Of a stretch of 64,000 bases of DNA, positions 23,134 through 32,887 are shown piece by piece. Location: contig UEIF01000021.1 in the NCBI GenBank assembly GCA_900468805.1, forward strand, positions 497,397-561,396, in the 5' to 3' direction. The translations under genes and the position numbers were made by a program. The notes under the pieces were generated by a model. It searched no databases, was not told where the DNA came from, and saw nothing but the letters and a program-made list of their open reading frames with translations. The stretch's first letter is position 1. Each line of letters begins with the position of its first letter. The stretch comes from Hyphomicrobiales bacterium. Lineage in GTDB: Bacteria; Pseudomonadota; Alphaproteobacteria; Rhizobiales; Rhizobiaceae.

Positions 23134-26100
23134 TTATATGGCCTTGGCGCCCGGTTTGTTGCGCTCCAGAAGCGCCTTCACCGTATCGTCGTTGATCTTG
23201 CCGGTCGGTTCCTGGCCGATCGACTTCTGGAAGTTCTTGATGGCGGTCACCGTCTTGGCGCCCATCTCGCCGTCAGGTGCTCCCGCGTCGAAGCCGTTGT
23301 TGTTGAGGATCGCCTGGATGTTGCGGATCGCCTTTTTCATGTCGATGGTTGCCGTCTTCGGTGAAGCGCCGCTTGCCCATGCATCGGGGATCTCGATGCC
23401 GTTCGCCTTGTTGTCGAGCGGCTGCGGCTTCCAGAGGTCGGCCTTGGCGCGGGCGCGTTCAAGCTGGTCTGGCTTCATGGCATTGGCCACTTCATCGCGC
23501 TTCTGGGCAGCGTCCTTGTCGCCGGCCTTGGCGGCGATCGCGAACCACTTGTAAGATTCTTCCAGATCCGCCGGAACGCCGTTGCCGCGGGCACACAGGA
23601 TGGCCAGATTGAACTGGCTGTCGGTGATGCCGAGATCGGCCGCCTTCTGGAACCAGGATGCTGCCGTCGAATAATCCTGCTGGCCGAGCGCACCAGAAGC
23701 ATAGAGCACGGCGAGATTGTGCATGGCGCTGGCATTGCCTTTGCCCGCGGCCTGCTCATAGAGGCCCTTGGCCTTCTGCACGTCGCGGTCGACGCTGTTG
23801 CCCTTCTCGTACATGCTGCCGAGACGGTATTGCGCCGGTGCAAAGCCCTTGTCGGCCGAGAGCTGGTACCAGCTCGCTGCCTGCTTCTGGTCGGCGGCGA
23901 GCCCGTTACGGCCTTCGGTATAACGCGCGCCGATCTCGAAGAGCGCCAGCGCATCGCCGTTGCGTGCCGCATCGGCAAGCGGCTGCGGCTGAACCGCATC
24001 GGGAACGATGATTGAGGCAGCAGCGGGAGCTGCAGACACCGTTGCCGGTGCGGAGGACGTGTTTGCAACGAAGCCGGATGTATCCTGTGCCGGCGCCTGG
24101 CCGAAGTTTTCGGCTCCTTCGCCATCGAGCGGCGCGGCGTCGGTCAAGTGGTCAGGCGCGGCTGCTTGCGGCTCTGCCGGAGCAATTGCTTCTGGAGCCA
24201 TTGCCTCCGGCGTTGCTGCCGGCGGCTGGGCAGTCGTTTCCGGTGCCGTAGCTTCCGGGGCAACCGGAACCGGTGCTGCCATATTGGCCTGCGGCCTTTC
24301 GGTAGCGCCGGTCAGCGCCGAGACTTCAGCCGGCGGCGGCGCCTTTTCGCCCGTCGTCAGCGTGCGGGCGAGCGGGAAGGCCATGATGGCAAGCAGCACG
24401 GCGCCGACCGCCAGCAGGATCGGCCGGCGGAAGCGCGCGAAGGCGCCGCCCTTGCCGGCTTTTTCCGGCTTTGCTGCGCGGCGTTCGGCACGCGTCGCCG
24501 GCTTTGCGCTGCTGTCGATTTCCATGGCGGCAGCCTGGGCTGCGCGGCGCGCGGCGGCGATATAGTCCGCCCGGTCGTTCTCCGTGACCGGCTTGCCGCG
24601 TTGGGCGTTCTGGCTGGCGCGCACGCGCTCCAGGATCCTCTTCACGTCGGGTGCACCGGAGCCCGGTTCCAGCAGCTCGTTTGCCGCTTCGGCCGGCACC
24701 ACATCGATGGGATCGATGGACGGCGCAGGATCGATGACGGTGCGCTCTGTGGTTTTTATTTCTGTCTTGCGGGCAGGTATCAGCTTGCGGCCGATGCTTG
24801 CAAGCAGACTGCCCTTGGCGGGCACGGCCAACTTTTCCGACTGGCTGGTGGCTTCGATGGCGATCGCACTCGTGCTGTCGGCCAATGCCGGTTCCGGCGT
24901 GCGGCTTGGCGCCTCTTCAGCAATATCAGCCGTACGCAGCACCGGCGAGGCCTTGGGCGCCTGCATCACCGCAGCCTTGGCTGGCTCCCTGCCTGCATCG
25001 ACCAACGCATAAGGATCGACGTCGAAATCTACATCGGCAGCCTGCATCCTGGCAGGGCGTACCCTGTCTTCCATGCTGTCCAGTCGGTCGGCGATGTGCA
25101 CCAGCGTCTCGTGCAGGGCCTGGAAAGTCTTGTGGGTACGCTCTTCACCGTTGCGGCTCAAATCTTCCAGATGCCGCAGGTCTTCGGCCAGCGCGACAAG
25201 CGCCGACATATCGGCGGCCGCGGGTGCGGTTCCCTGCACCCCGCCGTTGCGGGAATAGGCATCGACCACAGCTTCCGCCGCCTGCCGTGCGGCCTCGATG
25301 ATATATTCGTCGTTGGTCGCGATATAGTCTTCGATCGCGCCCATGCGGCGGTCCAGATCGACCGATGCCTCGGCGTTTTCACGCGGCGTGCTCAGCAGCT
25401 CGGAGAGGTTGGCGATCTGATCTTCGAGGTTCTTCAAGGCGCGCGCATCGGTCGGCGCGGCCGCCGTGCTTTCCTCCAGCCGTGCGGCGATGTCGCTGAG
25501 CCGCCCTTCGAGACGGCGGAAGGCGCTGTCGTCGATTTCCACCGCCGGGGCAGGGCGGATTTCCATCTCGTCGATACGACGTGCGAGATAGTCGAGCCGC
25601 TTTGCAAGCGCGTCATTGACCGAGCCGTTTTCCAGCGCATCGATCTTGCGGGAGATATCGGAGAGCGCGCCGGTCAGGTCCTGTTGCGGCGCAGTCTTGT
25701 GCGTGCGTTCGAGCAGGTAGGAAAGATGCTCCAGCCGCTCGTCGAGCCGAGAGGTTGCTTCGGTATTGGCAAGGTCTTCCACCCGCGCCGTCAGCGCCTC
25801 CAGGCGGCCCGCCATCTCGTCGGCGGGGTTGGGGCGGCTCATGGCGGCCCGGCCCATCAGCTCGATCTGCTCGCCGAGTGCGGAGAGGCGGTTTTCCAGC
25901 CGCTGCATCAGCGCCGGGTCGGTACCGGCCGCCACGCGCCCGCCGGCGGCGATCGCGCGGCTGATCTCGTCGAGCCGCGTATCCATGGCCGCGAATTGCT
26001 CGGACATGATCCGGTCGTGCGGCTGGATCATGTTACCGAACTGCTCGACGGCCGACGCAATCGTGATGAGCTTGTCTTCGAGTGCGCGCACGGCCGGGCT

Positions 26101-26886
26101 TTCGCCCATGTCGCCGAGATGCCGCTTGATATCGTCCAGCCGGTAGGCGAGCGAAACCAGCTCTTCCTGGAGCCCGGCCGTATCGAGATCGGCCAAGCGG
26201 CCTTCCACATTGTCCCAGCGCTGCTCTATGTGGCGCAGCGAATCCTCGCGCGCCAGCCCGTCCATCAGCGAGCGCAGCTCTTCGAATTCGGTGCGCAGGC
26301 CGGTGGCTTCCGGCCCGGCTGAGCGGGTGGTGAGCTGCGCAATGCTCTGAGACAGGCGGCCCATGTCGGCGCGGATGTCGTCGGCGAAATACTGGCCCTG
26401 GGCGCTGGTCTTGATCTCGCGCAGCTCGCTGCGCAACGAATTCATTTCGCGCGTCACGCCTTCGGAAATATCGCGCTTCAGATCCTGCCGCAGGTTGACG
26501 AGCGCCTGGGCGATTTCCGTCATCGTGTCGTCGGATGTGCGGTAGGGCGCTGTCGCCGGCTGCGGCGCCGGCGCGCGCTGCGGGGCAGGGACCGGTTCAC
26601 GGAGCAGGACCGGCGCTGGTTCGCGCGTATAGGCCCGCTCGCGGTTCTCTCTGGTGGCGTCGAGCGCGCGCTGGCGCTGGCGAATTTCTGCAAGCGGATC
26701 GACCGGGCGCGGCACGGGGGAACTGGCGTAGAGATCGCGTTCGGGTGCCGGGCTGCGTGGTCGCTGTTCGTGCCCGCTGCCCAAAAGGCCCTCGATCCGC
26801 GCTTCCAGACCTTCGATAGTGCGGTTCAACGCGTCGAGCGAGGTCCTGTCGGAATGCCGGGAAGAATGTGATCGCGATCCGTTCAT
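23134..26886 (-). CDS. podJ: PodJ-type polar localisation factor
   Basis: This 1250-residue protein has a long cytoplasmic coiled-coil region (about 130-650, repeated LExRLxxL heptads), a basic stretch and a single transmembrane helix (about 820-840, PILLAVGAVLLAIMAFPLA). A periplasmic Pro/Ala/Glu-rich spacer follows. Four Sel1-type repeats come next (about 975-1130, e.g. ALFEIGARYTEGRNGLAADQ), then a C-terminal peptidoglycan-binding domain (about 1185-1245). This order matches PodJ, which marks the pole and organises polar growth and division in Agrobacterium and Caulobacter. It is monocistronic, with a 285-base upstream region. Confidence 0.92.
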   Translation of the reverse strand: MNGSRSHSSRHSDRTSLDALNRTIEGLEARIEGLLGSGHEQRPRSPAPERDLYASSPVPRPVDPLAEIRQRQRALDATRENRERAYTREPAPVLLREPVPAPQRAPAPQPATAPYRTSDDTMTEIAQALVNLRQDLKRDISEGVTREMNSLRSELREIKTSAQGQYFADDIRADMGRLSQSIAQLTTRSAGPEATGLRTEFEELRSLMDGLAREDSLRHIEQRWDNVEGRLADLDTAGLQEELVSLAYRLDDIKRHLGDMGESPAVRALEDKLITIASAVEQFGNMIQPHDRIMSEQFAAMDTRLDEISRAIAAGGRVAAGTDPALMQRLENRLSALGEQIELMGRAAMSRPNPADEMAGRLEALTARVEDLANTEATSRLDERLEHLSYLLERTHKTAPQQDLTGALSDISRKIDALENGSVNDALAKRLDYLARRIDEMEIRPAPAVEIDDSAFRRLEGRLSDIAARLEESTAAAPTDARALKNLEDQIANLSELLSTPRENAEASVDLDRRMGAIEDYIATNDEYIIEAARQAAEAVVDAYSRNGGVQGTAPAAADMSALVALAEDLRHLEDLSRNGEERTHKTFQALHETLVHIADRLDSMEDRVRPARMQAADVDFDVDPYALVDAGREPAKAAVMQAPKASPVLRTADIAEEAPSRTPEPALADSTSAIAIEATSQSEKLAVPAKGSLLASIGRKLIPARKTEIKTTERTVIDPAPSIDPIDVVPAEAANELLEPGSGAPDVKRILERVRASQNAQRGKPVTENDRADYIAAARRAAQAAAMEIDSSAKPATRAERRAAKPEKAGKGGAFARFRRPILLAVGAVLLAIMAFPLARTLTTGEKAPPPAEVSALTGATERPQANMAAPVPVAPEATAPETTAQPPAATPEAMAPEAIAPAEPQAAAPDHLTDAAPLDGEGAENFGQAPAQDTSGFVANTSSAPATVSAAPAAASIIVPDAVQPQPLADAARNGDALALFEIGARYTEGRNGLAADQKQAASWYQLSADKGFAPAQYRLGSMYEKGNSVDRDVQKAKGLYEQAAGKGNASAMHNLAVLYASGALGQQDYSTAASWFQKAADLGITDSQFNLAILCARGNGVPADLEESYKWFAIAAKAGDKDAAQKRDEVANAMKPDQLERARAKADLWKPQPLDNKANGIEIPDAWASGASPKTATIDMKKAIRNIQAILNNNGFDAGAPDGEMGAKTVTAIKNFQKSIGQEPTGKINDDTVKALLERNKPGAKAI

Positions 26887-27171
26887 GTTCTTGCTCGCTT
26901 CGATTGCCCGGTCAGGGCCCGATCATTGCCTTTTCCGAAGCACACCAGGGCGCGCGTCGGAGAGCACCATCCATAAGGAAATAATCAATTAGACTTTCCT
27001 CAAGCTGGACAGACTTTCGGCGGCACTCCTGAAACGCGAGACAAAGAAAAGGAATGCAGATCGCCAATGCTCACCGCGCACCTTTTACGAAACGTGGTAA
27101 AGAACTCGTTAACCCGGATGAGAATTTTTTAACTTTTGCCGGTTTCGGGCCAATTCGGAGCCCGGAAATCT

Positions 27172-27537
27172 TCAGATCGGCCGCTTATACTGCAGCTCGA
27201 TCTTCACGCCCTCAGGCCCGTAGATGAAGACCTGTCCGAGGTCGGTATCGGGAATATCGAGATATTCGTAGCGATAGCCGCTCGCCTTGATGCGGGCGAG
27301 CGCCGGTTCGAATTCGAAAAGACTGAAAGCCACATGGTTGAATATGCCGGGCGGAAAATCAGCAGCGCGTGAAGTAAGGCTCAGATGGATGACCGGCTTG
27401 TCATCCAGATAGAGCCAGTGGCCGCGTGTAGGGAAGGGCGGCCGGTAGCCTTCCTTCACACCGAGAATGCTTTCGAAGAAGCCAATCATGACAGGCGCAT
27501 CGCGCGTTTCGATTGTCACATGGTCCAGGCGCAGCAT
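27172..27537 (-). CDS. VOC-family (glyoxalase-fold) protein
   Basis: This is a 121-residue single VOC module starting LRLDHVTIETRD, with His6, His68 (NHVAFSL) and Glu114 (VKIELQY) as candidate metal ligands and HWLYLDDKPVIHLSL in the middle. It differs clearly from the other VOC protein (774-1157). The second of two tandem ATGs is preferred because GGGAGG lies 7-8 bases before it; starting at 27540 would add one residue. It lies 85 bases downstream of the SDR gene and may share its transcript. Confidence 0.85.
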   Translation of the reverse strand: MLRLDHVTIETRDAPVMIGFFESILGVKEGYRPPFPTRGHWLYLDDKPVIHLSLTSRAADFPPGIFNHVAFSLFEFEPALARIKASGYRYEYLDIPDTDLGQVFIYGPEGVKIELQYKRPI

Positions 27538-27622
27538 CATCCCCTCCCAAGCTGTCGAAGCCGGCCCGATCTTATCGGTTTCCGCACCTTCAGGAAAGCA
27601 GTTATGCCGCGCCGCCGCCGGA

Positions 27623-28324
27623 TCAGAAGCTCTCCGTCCAAGGCCGCAGTTCCACCTCTTGCGACCAGGCGCTGCGGTGCTGCAGCAGAACGTCGATATA
27701 GGACTGCGCGATCGCGTCGGGCGAAAGCATTCCGTCAGGCCTGTCTTCCCGATCGGGTCGGGCCTCGGATCGCACGCCGCCGTCGATAATGAAATGCGCC
27801 ACATGGATACCGAGAGGCCCGAGTTCGCGGGCAGCACTTTGCGCCAGTCCGCGCAGCGCGAATTTTCCCATGGCAAAGGGCGCCGATTGCGCAAATCCCT
27901 TGATGCTGGCCGTTGCCCCTGTCAGCAGGATCGCGCCGCGCTTCTGCGGGATCATGCGTTTTGCCGCCTGCTGCGTGACGAGGAAGCCACCGAAGGCGCT
28001 GGTGGCGATCGCCTTTTCCACCTCTTCGGGATCGAGTTCGGCGATCGGCCCGCGCACCCTGCCGCTGGCATTATAGATAACGACGTCAGGCTCGCCCATT
28101 TCCGCATCCACGCGCTCGAATAGTGCCGAAATGGCAGCTGGCTGCGAAGCGTCCGTGGCAAACGCCTTGGCGCCTGTTTCATCGAGCAGCGGCCCGAGCT
28201 TGCCGATATTGCGAGCGGCAAGACTGACCTTCACGCCGCGCTCTGAAAGCTTGCGGGCGAGCGAACCGCTGATGCCGGAACCGGCGCCGACGATCAGCGC
28301 GCTACGATAGGGAAATTCGGCCAT
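27623..28324 (-). CDS. Short-chain dehydrogenase/reductase family protein (atypical)
   Basis: This 233-residue Rossmann protein has the NAD(P) motif VGAGSGISGSLA and the YNASGRV (NNAG-type) stretch. The usual catalytic Tyr-x-x-x-Lys is replaced by Phe-Ala-Met-Gly-Lys (APFAMGKFALRGL). The TGATASIKG strand that usually carries the catalytic serine is present. Without the tyrosine it may be a non-classical reductase or a binding protein. The ATG at 28324 has AAGGAG 7 bases upstream. It is probably in an operon with the VOC gene downstream. Confidence 0.88.
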   Translation of the reverse strand: MAEFPYRSALIVGAGSGISGSLARKLSERGVKVSLAARNIGKLGPLLDETGAKAFATDASQPAAISALFERVDAEMGEPDVVIYNASGRVRGPIAELDPEEVEKAIATSAFGGFLVTQQAAKRMIPQKRGAILLTGATASIKGFAQSAPFAMGKFALRGLAQSAARELGPLGIHVAHFIIDGGVRSEARPDREDRPDGMLSPDAIAQSYIDVLLQHRSAWSQEVELRPWTESF

Positions 28325-28400
28325 GATCTTCTCCTTCGGATGAACCTTCCGGAGAGGTAGGCAGTCGCGCGCCTCCAAAAAACAGCCGGCCGGAAATATT

Positions 28401-29084
28401 TCACTTTTCCGGAGCGTCGATCGAAAGCCCGCACATGCGCGAGAGATAGGCGAGCGGCAGCCCCGTTTCCCTGGCCCAGCGGTTGAATGTCTGCTGGATC
28501 AGTTGCTGGTCCTTCTTGCCGGTTCCGGATGCCGAAAGCGGAATGCCCGCGTCCCGCAGGCAGGCGAGCACATCTGATGTCATGATGAACCCGTCGCGGC
28601 CGATGCCGCGCAGGAAATATTGCCCTGTGGCTCCGCCCAGTCGGTTGCCGCGCTTGCTGAGCATGTCAAGCAGGCCGATATGGTCCTCGCGCGGCCAGTC
28701 CGCGAAGAAGGCGCCGGCGCTTTCTGCCTCTTTCGCCAGTTCGCGCACGAAGGCTGCATTGGCGCGCACCGACATGATCTTCGCGCCGTTCTTGACGATA
28801 CGGTTGTCGCTCGTCAGGTCATGCCAGTATTCATGGGGAGCGATGTTGAGGGCAGCGGGATCGAAGCCGTCGAAAGCCTCTTCGAAGCCCGGCCATTTAT
28901 TGTCGATGACCTTGTGCACGAAGCCGCTATAGAAGATGCGACGCGTCATCTGCGAAAGAATGCGGTCATCAGGCAAAGCGCGCAACGCATCCCGATCCGG
29001 CATCGCCGGCAGAAACGCCTTCAGCGCATCGGCGCCGCCTTTTCGCTGTTCGGCACGCTGGCGGATGATATCGAAATCGCTCAA
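28401..29084 (-). CDS. DNA-3-methyladenine glycosylase I family protein
   Basis: This 227-residue protein resembles the Tag (adenine glycosylase, HhH) family: ILSQMTRRIFYSGFVHKVID, WPGFEEAFDGFDP, IVKNGAKIMSVRANAAFV and a C-terminal SDVLACLRDAGIPLSASGTG helix-hairpin-like region. Members excise alkylated adenine from DNA. The fit is to a divergent subfamily, so the substrate is less certain. It precedes the SDR gene by 76 bases on the same strand. Confidence 0.8.
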   Translation of the reverse strand: MSDFDIIRQRAEQRKGGADALKAFLPAMPDRDALRALPDDRILSQMTRRIFYSGFVHKVIDNKWPGFEEAFDGFDPAALNIAPHEYWHDLTSDNRIVKNGAKIMSVRANAAFVRELAKEAESAGAFFADWPREDHIGLLDMLSKRGNRLGGATGQYFLRGIGRDGFIMTSDVLACLRDAGIPLSASGTGKKDQQLIQQTFNRWARETGLPLAYLSRMCGLSIDAPEK

Positions 29085-29162
29085 GGCTTCGCTCCCGAAT
29101 GGACCTTACTGGCGCAAGCCTATTCCGGGAGCTGCCTTATCTTCAAGCCATGCGATGGACGC

Positions 29163-29552
29163 TCAGGCCTCTACGGTTTCGCGAACCTCATCCAGCAGGA
29201 AGTGCACGACCAGATAATCGGTCTTGTACTGCCGTCCGCTGTCGCTCACCTTCTCTTCGCAGCCGCCATCGGCAGGGTGCCAGGGGTGATAGTGCGGATT
29301 GGTGACGATCAGCGTCACTGCCTTGCCGGCATAAGGCCCTTCTGCCGGCCGGAAACGCATTTCGGCAAGCGGCCAGATGCGTTCATAAGTTTCCATGGGG
29401 ATGCGCACTCTCAGCGCCTTGCGCGGAGCCGGCGGCTCCTCATGCGCAACCAGTCTTTCGCCGTTGACCGGTTCGACCGTCACGGGCTCGATGGTCACTT
29501 CCTCCGCCGCATCGAAAATGGAATTGAACTCCGCAGGCCACGTTCTTCTCAT
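29163..29552 (-). CDS. Hypothetical protein (129 aa)
   Basis: This soluble protein of 129 residues has an acidic N-terminal half with repeated EPV motifs (IEPVTVEPVNGERL). A basic strand RKALRVRIPMETYERIWP follows, and a His/Pro-rich segment NPHYHPWHPADGG that might bind a metal. No family is recognised. It precedes the glycosylase gene by 78 bases on the same strand and could be the first gene of that cluster. Confidence 0.65.
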   Translation of the reverse strand: MRRTWPAEFNSIFDAAEEVTIEPVTVEPVNGERLVAHEEPPAPRKALRVRIPMETYERIWPLAEMRFRPAEGPYAGKAVTLIVTNPHYHPWHPADGGCEEKVSDSGRQYKTDYLVVHFLLDEVRETVEA

Positions 29553-29773
29553 GAAATAGCTCCTCCCAAGCTGCTTCTGCCGGTTTGGATAAATGTAGCG
29601 CGCTTAGCCGGAGAAGAAAACGGGGGCGAGAGGATTCTGTTTGAAGCGCCTGCCTTCGCCCACTTCACAAAATCGCGCACACGCAGAATTTGACGTTTAC
29701 GGAAACGTCAATATTTTGTAAGAGAGTCCCGAGGCCGGAGCGATCCGGTTGCCGAATTGGAGGAATTCGAACG

Positions 29774-31567
29774 ATGCCAATCTACAAGGCCCCGGTGAAC
29801 GACACGCTCTTCGTGCTCAACGATGTGCTGGGTCTCGAGCGCTACAACAATCTCCCGGGTTTTGCCGATGCCACGCCTGATATGGTGGAGGCTATTCTGG
29901 GCGAGGCGGCGAAGGTGGCCGAGGAAGTTCTTTTTCCGCTGAACTATTCCGGTGACCAGGAAGGCTGCACACGTCACGAAGACGCCACGGTGTCGACGCC
30001 GAAAGGCTTCAAGCAAGCCTATCAGGCCTATCGCGAAGGTGGCTGGATCGGCCTTGCCGTACCGGAGGAATTCGGCGGTCAGGGCCTGCCCTATACGCTG
30101 CATGCTGCCGTCGGCGAGTATACCTCGGCCGCCAACATGTCGCTGATGATGTATCCGGGCCTGACGCAAGGCGCCATCGCCGCCATCCTCGTCCATGGCA
30201 CTGACGAGCAGAAAAGCACTTACCTGCCGAAGATGGTGGACGGCAGCTGGTCCGGCACCATGAACCTCACCGAGCCGCATTGCGGCACCGATCTCGGCAT
30301 GCTGCGCACCAAGGCCGTGCCACAGGCTGATGGCAGCTACAGGATATCGGGCCAGAAGATCTTCATCTCCGCCGGCGAACATGACTTGGCCGACAACATC
30401 GTCCACTTGGTGCTGGCCCGCATCGAAGGCGCGCCTGAGGGCACCAAGGGCATCTCGCTCTTCATCGTTCCGAAACTCCTCGTCAATGAAGACGGCAGTC
30501 TCGGTGCCCGCAACGGCGTTTCCTGCGGCGCGATCGAACACAAGATGGGTATCCACGCCAACGCCACCTGCGTCATGAATTACGACGAGGCGACGGGCTT
30601 CCTGATCGGTGCGGAGAACCGCGGCCTCAACGCCATGTTCGTGATGATGAACGAGGCCCGCCTGATGGTCGGCCTGCAGGGCATTGCCATTTCCGAAATC
30701 GCCTATCAGAACGCCGCCAGCTATGCCCGCGATCGCATCCAGGGCCGCTCGCTGTCAGGCGTGAAGGCGCCGGACAAGAAGGCCGATCCGATCATCGTCC
30801 ATCCGGATATCCGCCGCGTGCTGATGACCATCCGCGCCTTTAACGAGGCCGGCCGCGCCTTCCTGCTCTGGACCGCGTTGAAATCCGATATTGCCCACCG
30901 CGCCAGCGATGAGAAGGAGCGCGAGACGGCCGATGACATTCTCGGCCTCGTCACGCCGATCCTCAAGGGCGTGATGACTGACAAGGGCTTCGATCACGCC
31001 GTCATGGCCCAGCAGGTCTTCGGCGGCCACGGCTATATCGAAGAACAGGGCATGAGCCAGTATGTGCGCGATGCCCGCATCGCCATGATCTATGAAGGAG
31101 CGAACGGCATCCAGGCGCTCGATCTCGTCGGCCGCAAGCTGGCGCTGAACGGTGGCCGCGCCGCCATGGCGCTCTTCAAGGAGATCGGCGATTTCTGCGA
31201 GGAAAATCGCAACGACGAACAACTCGGTTTCTTCACAAAGCACCTGAAGAAGGGCTTGAACGATGTGCAGGGCGCGACCATGTGGTTCATGCAGAATGCC
31301 ATGGCCAAGCCCGACAATGCCGGCGCCGGCTCGACCGACTACATGCACCTCTTCGGCCTTGTCGTTCTCGGCTATATGTGGGCGCGCATGGCCAAAGCCG
31401 CCAACGAACGTCTTGCCGCCGGCGACGCCAGGGAGGACTATCTGAAGAACAAGCTGATCACGGCGAAATTCTTCATGGAGCGCGTGTTGCCGGAAACCGC
31501 ATTGCGCAAGGCCCGCATCGAAACCGGCGCCGACACGATGATGGAACTGGCTGCCGACGCGTTTTGA
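29774..31567 (+). CDS. Acyl-CoA dehydrogenase (FadE-like)
   Basis: This 597-residue flavoenzyme introduces the first double bond in fatty acyl-CoA beta-oxidation. The N-terminal FadE-type helix (PIYKAPVNDTLFVLNDVLG), FAD-binding segment MNLTEPHCGTDLGMLRTKA, and the helical C-terminal domain with IYEGANGIQALDLVGRK (catalytic Glu441) are present, plus the extra C-terminal domain of the long bacterial type. The ATG at 29774 follows GGAGGAATTCGAACG. It is the first gene of an operon with thiolase and the two-domain enzyme. Confidence 0.95.
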   Translation: MPIYKAPVNDTLFVLNDVLGLERYNNLPGFADATPDMVEAILGEAAKVAEEVLFPLNYSGDQEGCTRHEDATVSTPKGFKQAYQAYREGGWIGLAVPEEFGGQGLPYTLHAAVGEYTSAANMSLMMYPGLTQGAIAAILVHGTDEQKSTYLPKMVDGSWSGTMNLTEPHCGTDLGMLRTKAVPQADGSYRISGQKIFISAGEHDLADNIVHLVLARIEGAPEGTKGISLFIVPKLLVNEDGSLGARNGVSCGAIEHKMGIHANATCVMNYDEATGFLIGAENRGLNAMFVMMNEARLMVGLQGIAISEIAYQNAASYARDRIQGRSLSGVKAPDKKADPIIVHPDIRRVLMTIRAFNEAGRAFLLWTALKSDIAHRASDEKERETADDILGLVTPILKGVMTDKGFDHAVMAQQVFGGHGYIEEQGMSQYVRDARIAMIYEGANGIQALDLVGRKLALNGGRAAMALFKEIGDFCEENRNDEQLGFFTKHLKKGLNDVQGATMWFMQNAMAKPDNAGAGSTDYMHLFGLVVLGYMWARMAKAANERLAAGDAREDYLKNKLITAKFFMERVLPETALRKARIETGADTMMELAADAF

Positions 31568-31576
31568 GCCATTTCT

Positions 31577-31596
31577 CCCTCCCCTTGTGGGGAGGG
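31577..31596. terminator. Hairpin between acyl-CoA dehydrogenase and thiolase genes
   Basis: CCCTCCCC pairs perfectly with GGGGAGGG around TTGT, 9 bases after the stop codon. A T-rich run (TCTTTTCTCC) follows about 13 bases later. It may be an intergenic repeat unit or a partial terminator that lowers expression of the two downstream genes. Confidence 0.5.
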
Positions 31597-31666
31597 CTGG
31601 GGAGGGGTCTTTTCTCCTCCTTCCAAGATTTGAGGCAAGATCGATTGCCGCCAGGGAGATGAGACA

Positions 31667-32875
31667 ATGACCGAGGTTTTCATTTACGATCACGTCCGCA
31701 CGCCCCGCGGCCGCGGCAAGAAGGACGGCGCGCTGCACGAAGTGCCCTCCGTACGCCTCGCGGCAAAGACGCTGGAGGCGATCCGCGACCGCAACGGGCT
31801 GGCTACGGAAACGGTCGATGACATCATCATGGGCTGCGTCGATCCGGTCATGGATGCCGGCGCCGTCATCCCCAAGGCGGCTGCTTTCGAAGCGGGTTAT
31901 TCGACGAAAGCACCGGGCATGCAGATCTCCCGTTTCTGCGCCTCCGGCCTCGATGCCGTGAATTTCGGCGCCGGCAAGATCGCTCAGGGTGCTGACGATA
32001 TCGTCATCGCCGGTGGCGTCGAAAGCATGTCGCGCGTCGGCCTCGGCATGTCCGGCGGCGCCTGGTTCATGGACCCTTCGGTGAACTTCCCGGCCTATTT
32101 CATGCCGCAGGGCGTATCCGCCGATCTCATCGCCACCAAATACGGATTTTCCCGCGACGACGTCGATGCCTATGCTGTCGAAAGCCAGAAACGTGCGGCG
32201 AACGCTTGGGAAAAGGGCTGGTTCAAGAATTCCGTGATCCCGGTCAAGGACCAGAACGGACTGACCATCCTTGCCCATGACGAGCACATGCGCCCCGGCA
32301 CCGATATGCAGGCGCTCGCCTCCCTCAATCCTTCCTTCCAGATGCCCGGCGAAATGGGTGGCTTCGAAGCCGTCGCCATCCAGGCCCATCCGGAAGTCGA
32401 GCGCGTCAACTACGTCCACCACGCCGGCAATTCCTCGGGCATCGTCGATGGCGCCGCAGCCGTCCTCCTCGGTTCCAAAGCCGGTGGCGAGAGTATGGGC
32501 CTGAAGCCCCGTGCCCGCATCAAGGCTTTCGCCAATATCGGCTCCGACCCGGCCCTCATGCTGACCGGTCCTGTCGACGTTACCGAAAAGCTCCTGAAGC
32601 GCACGGGCATGACGCTCGCCGACATCGACCTCTTCGAACTGAACGAGGCCTTCGCCGCCGTCGTGCTGCGCTACATGCAGGCCTTCGACATCCCGCACGA
32701 CCAGATCAACGTCAATGGTGGCGCCATCGCCATGGGTCATCCACTCGGCGCCACCGGCGCCATGATCCTCGGCACCGTGCTGGACGAGCTGGAGCGCCGC
32801 GATCTCAATACCGCATTGGTCACCCTCTGCATCGGCGCCGGCATGGGCACGGCCACCGTCATCGAACGCGTCTAA
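31667..32875 (+). CDS. Acetyl-CoA acyltransferase (thiolase, FadA-like)
   Basis: This 402-residue enzyme cleaves 3-ketoacyl-CoA in beta-oxidation. Catalytic residues are Cys91 (SRFCASGLDAV), His358 (GHPLGATGA) and Cys388 (CIGAGMGTA). The flanking loops DIIMGCVDPVMDAG and NVNGGAIAMGHPLG are typical. It is in an operon between the acyl-CoA dehydrogenase and the two-domain hydratase/dehydrogenase, 12 bases before the latter, which fits a degradative thiolase rather than a biosynthetic one. Confidence 0.96.
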   Translation: MTEVFIYDHVRTPRGRGKKDGALHEVPSVRLAAKTLEAIRDRNGLATETVDDIIMGCVDPVMDAGAVIPKAAAFEAGYSTKAPGMQISRFCASGLDAVNFGAGKIAQGADDIVIAGGVESMSRVGLGMSGGAWFMDPSVNFPAYFMPQGVSADLIATKYGFSRDDVDAYAVESQKRAANAWEKGWFKNSVIPVKDQNGLTILAHDEHMRPGTDMQALASLNPSFQMPGEMGGFEAVAIQAHPEVERVNYVHHAGNSSGIVDGAAAVLLGSKAGGESMGLKPRARIKAFANIGSDPALMLTGPVDVTEKLLKRTGMTLADIDLFELNEAFAAVVLRYMQAFDIPHDQINVNGGAIAMGHPLGATGAMILGTVLDELERRDLNTALVTLCIGAGMGTATVIERV

Positions 32876-32887
32876 GGGAGAGAGACG

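Noticed and set aside
24148..26322. Long plus-strand frame antisense to podJ
   Set aside because: A codon-bias shadow of the GC-rich podJ gene; no start context and Arg/His-rich nonsense sequence.
27109..27132. Possible CtrA box in front of podJ
   Set aside because: Two TTAA half-sites are present but 16 bases apart; the consensus needs 7.
30755..32740. A 661-codon antisense frame across the acyl-CoA dehydrogenase and thiolase genes
   Set aside because: Same reason: shadow of high-GC coding sequence.
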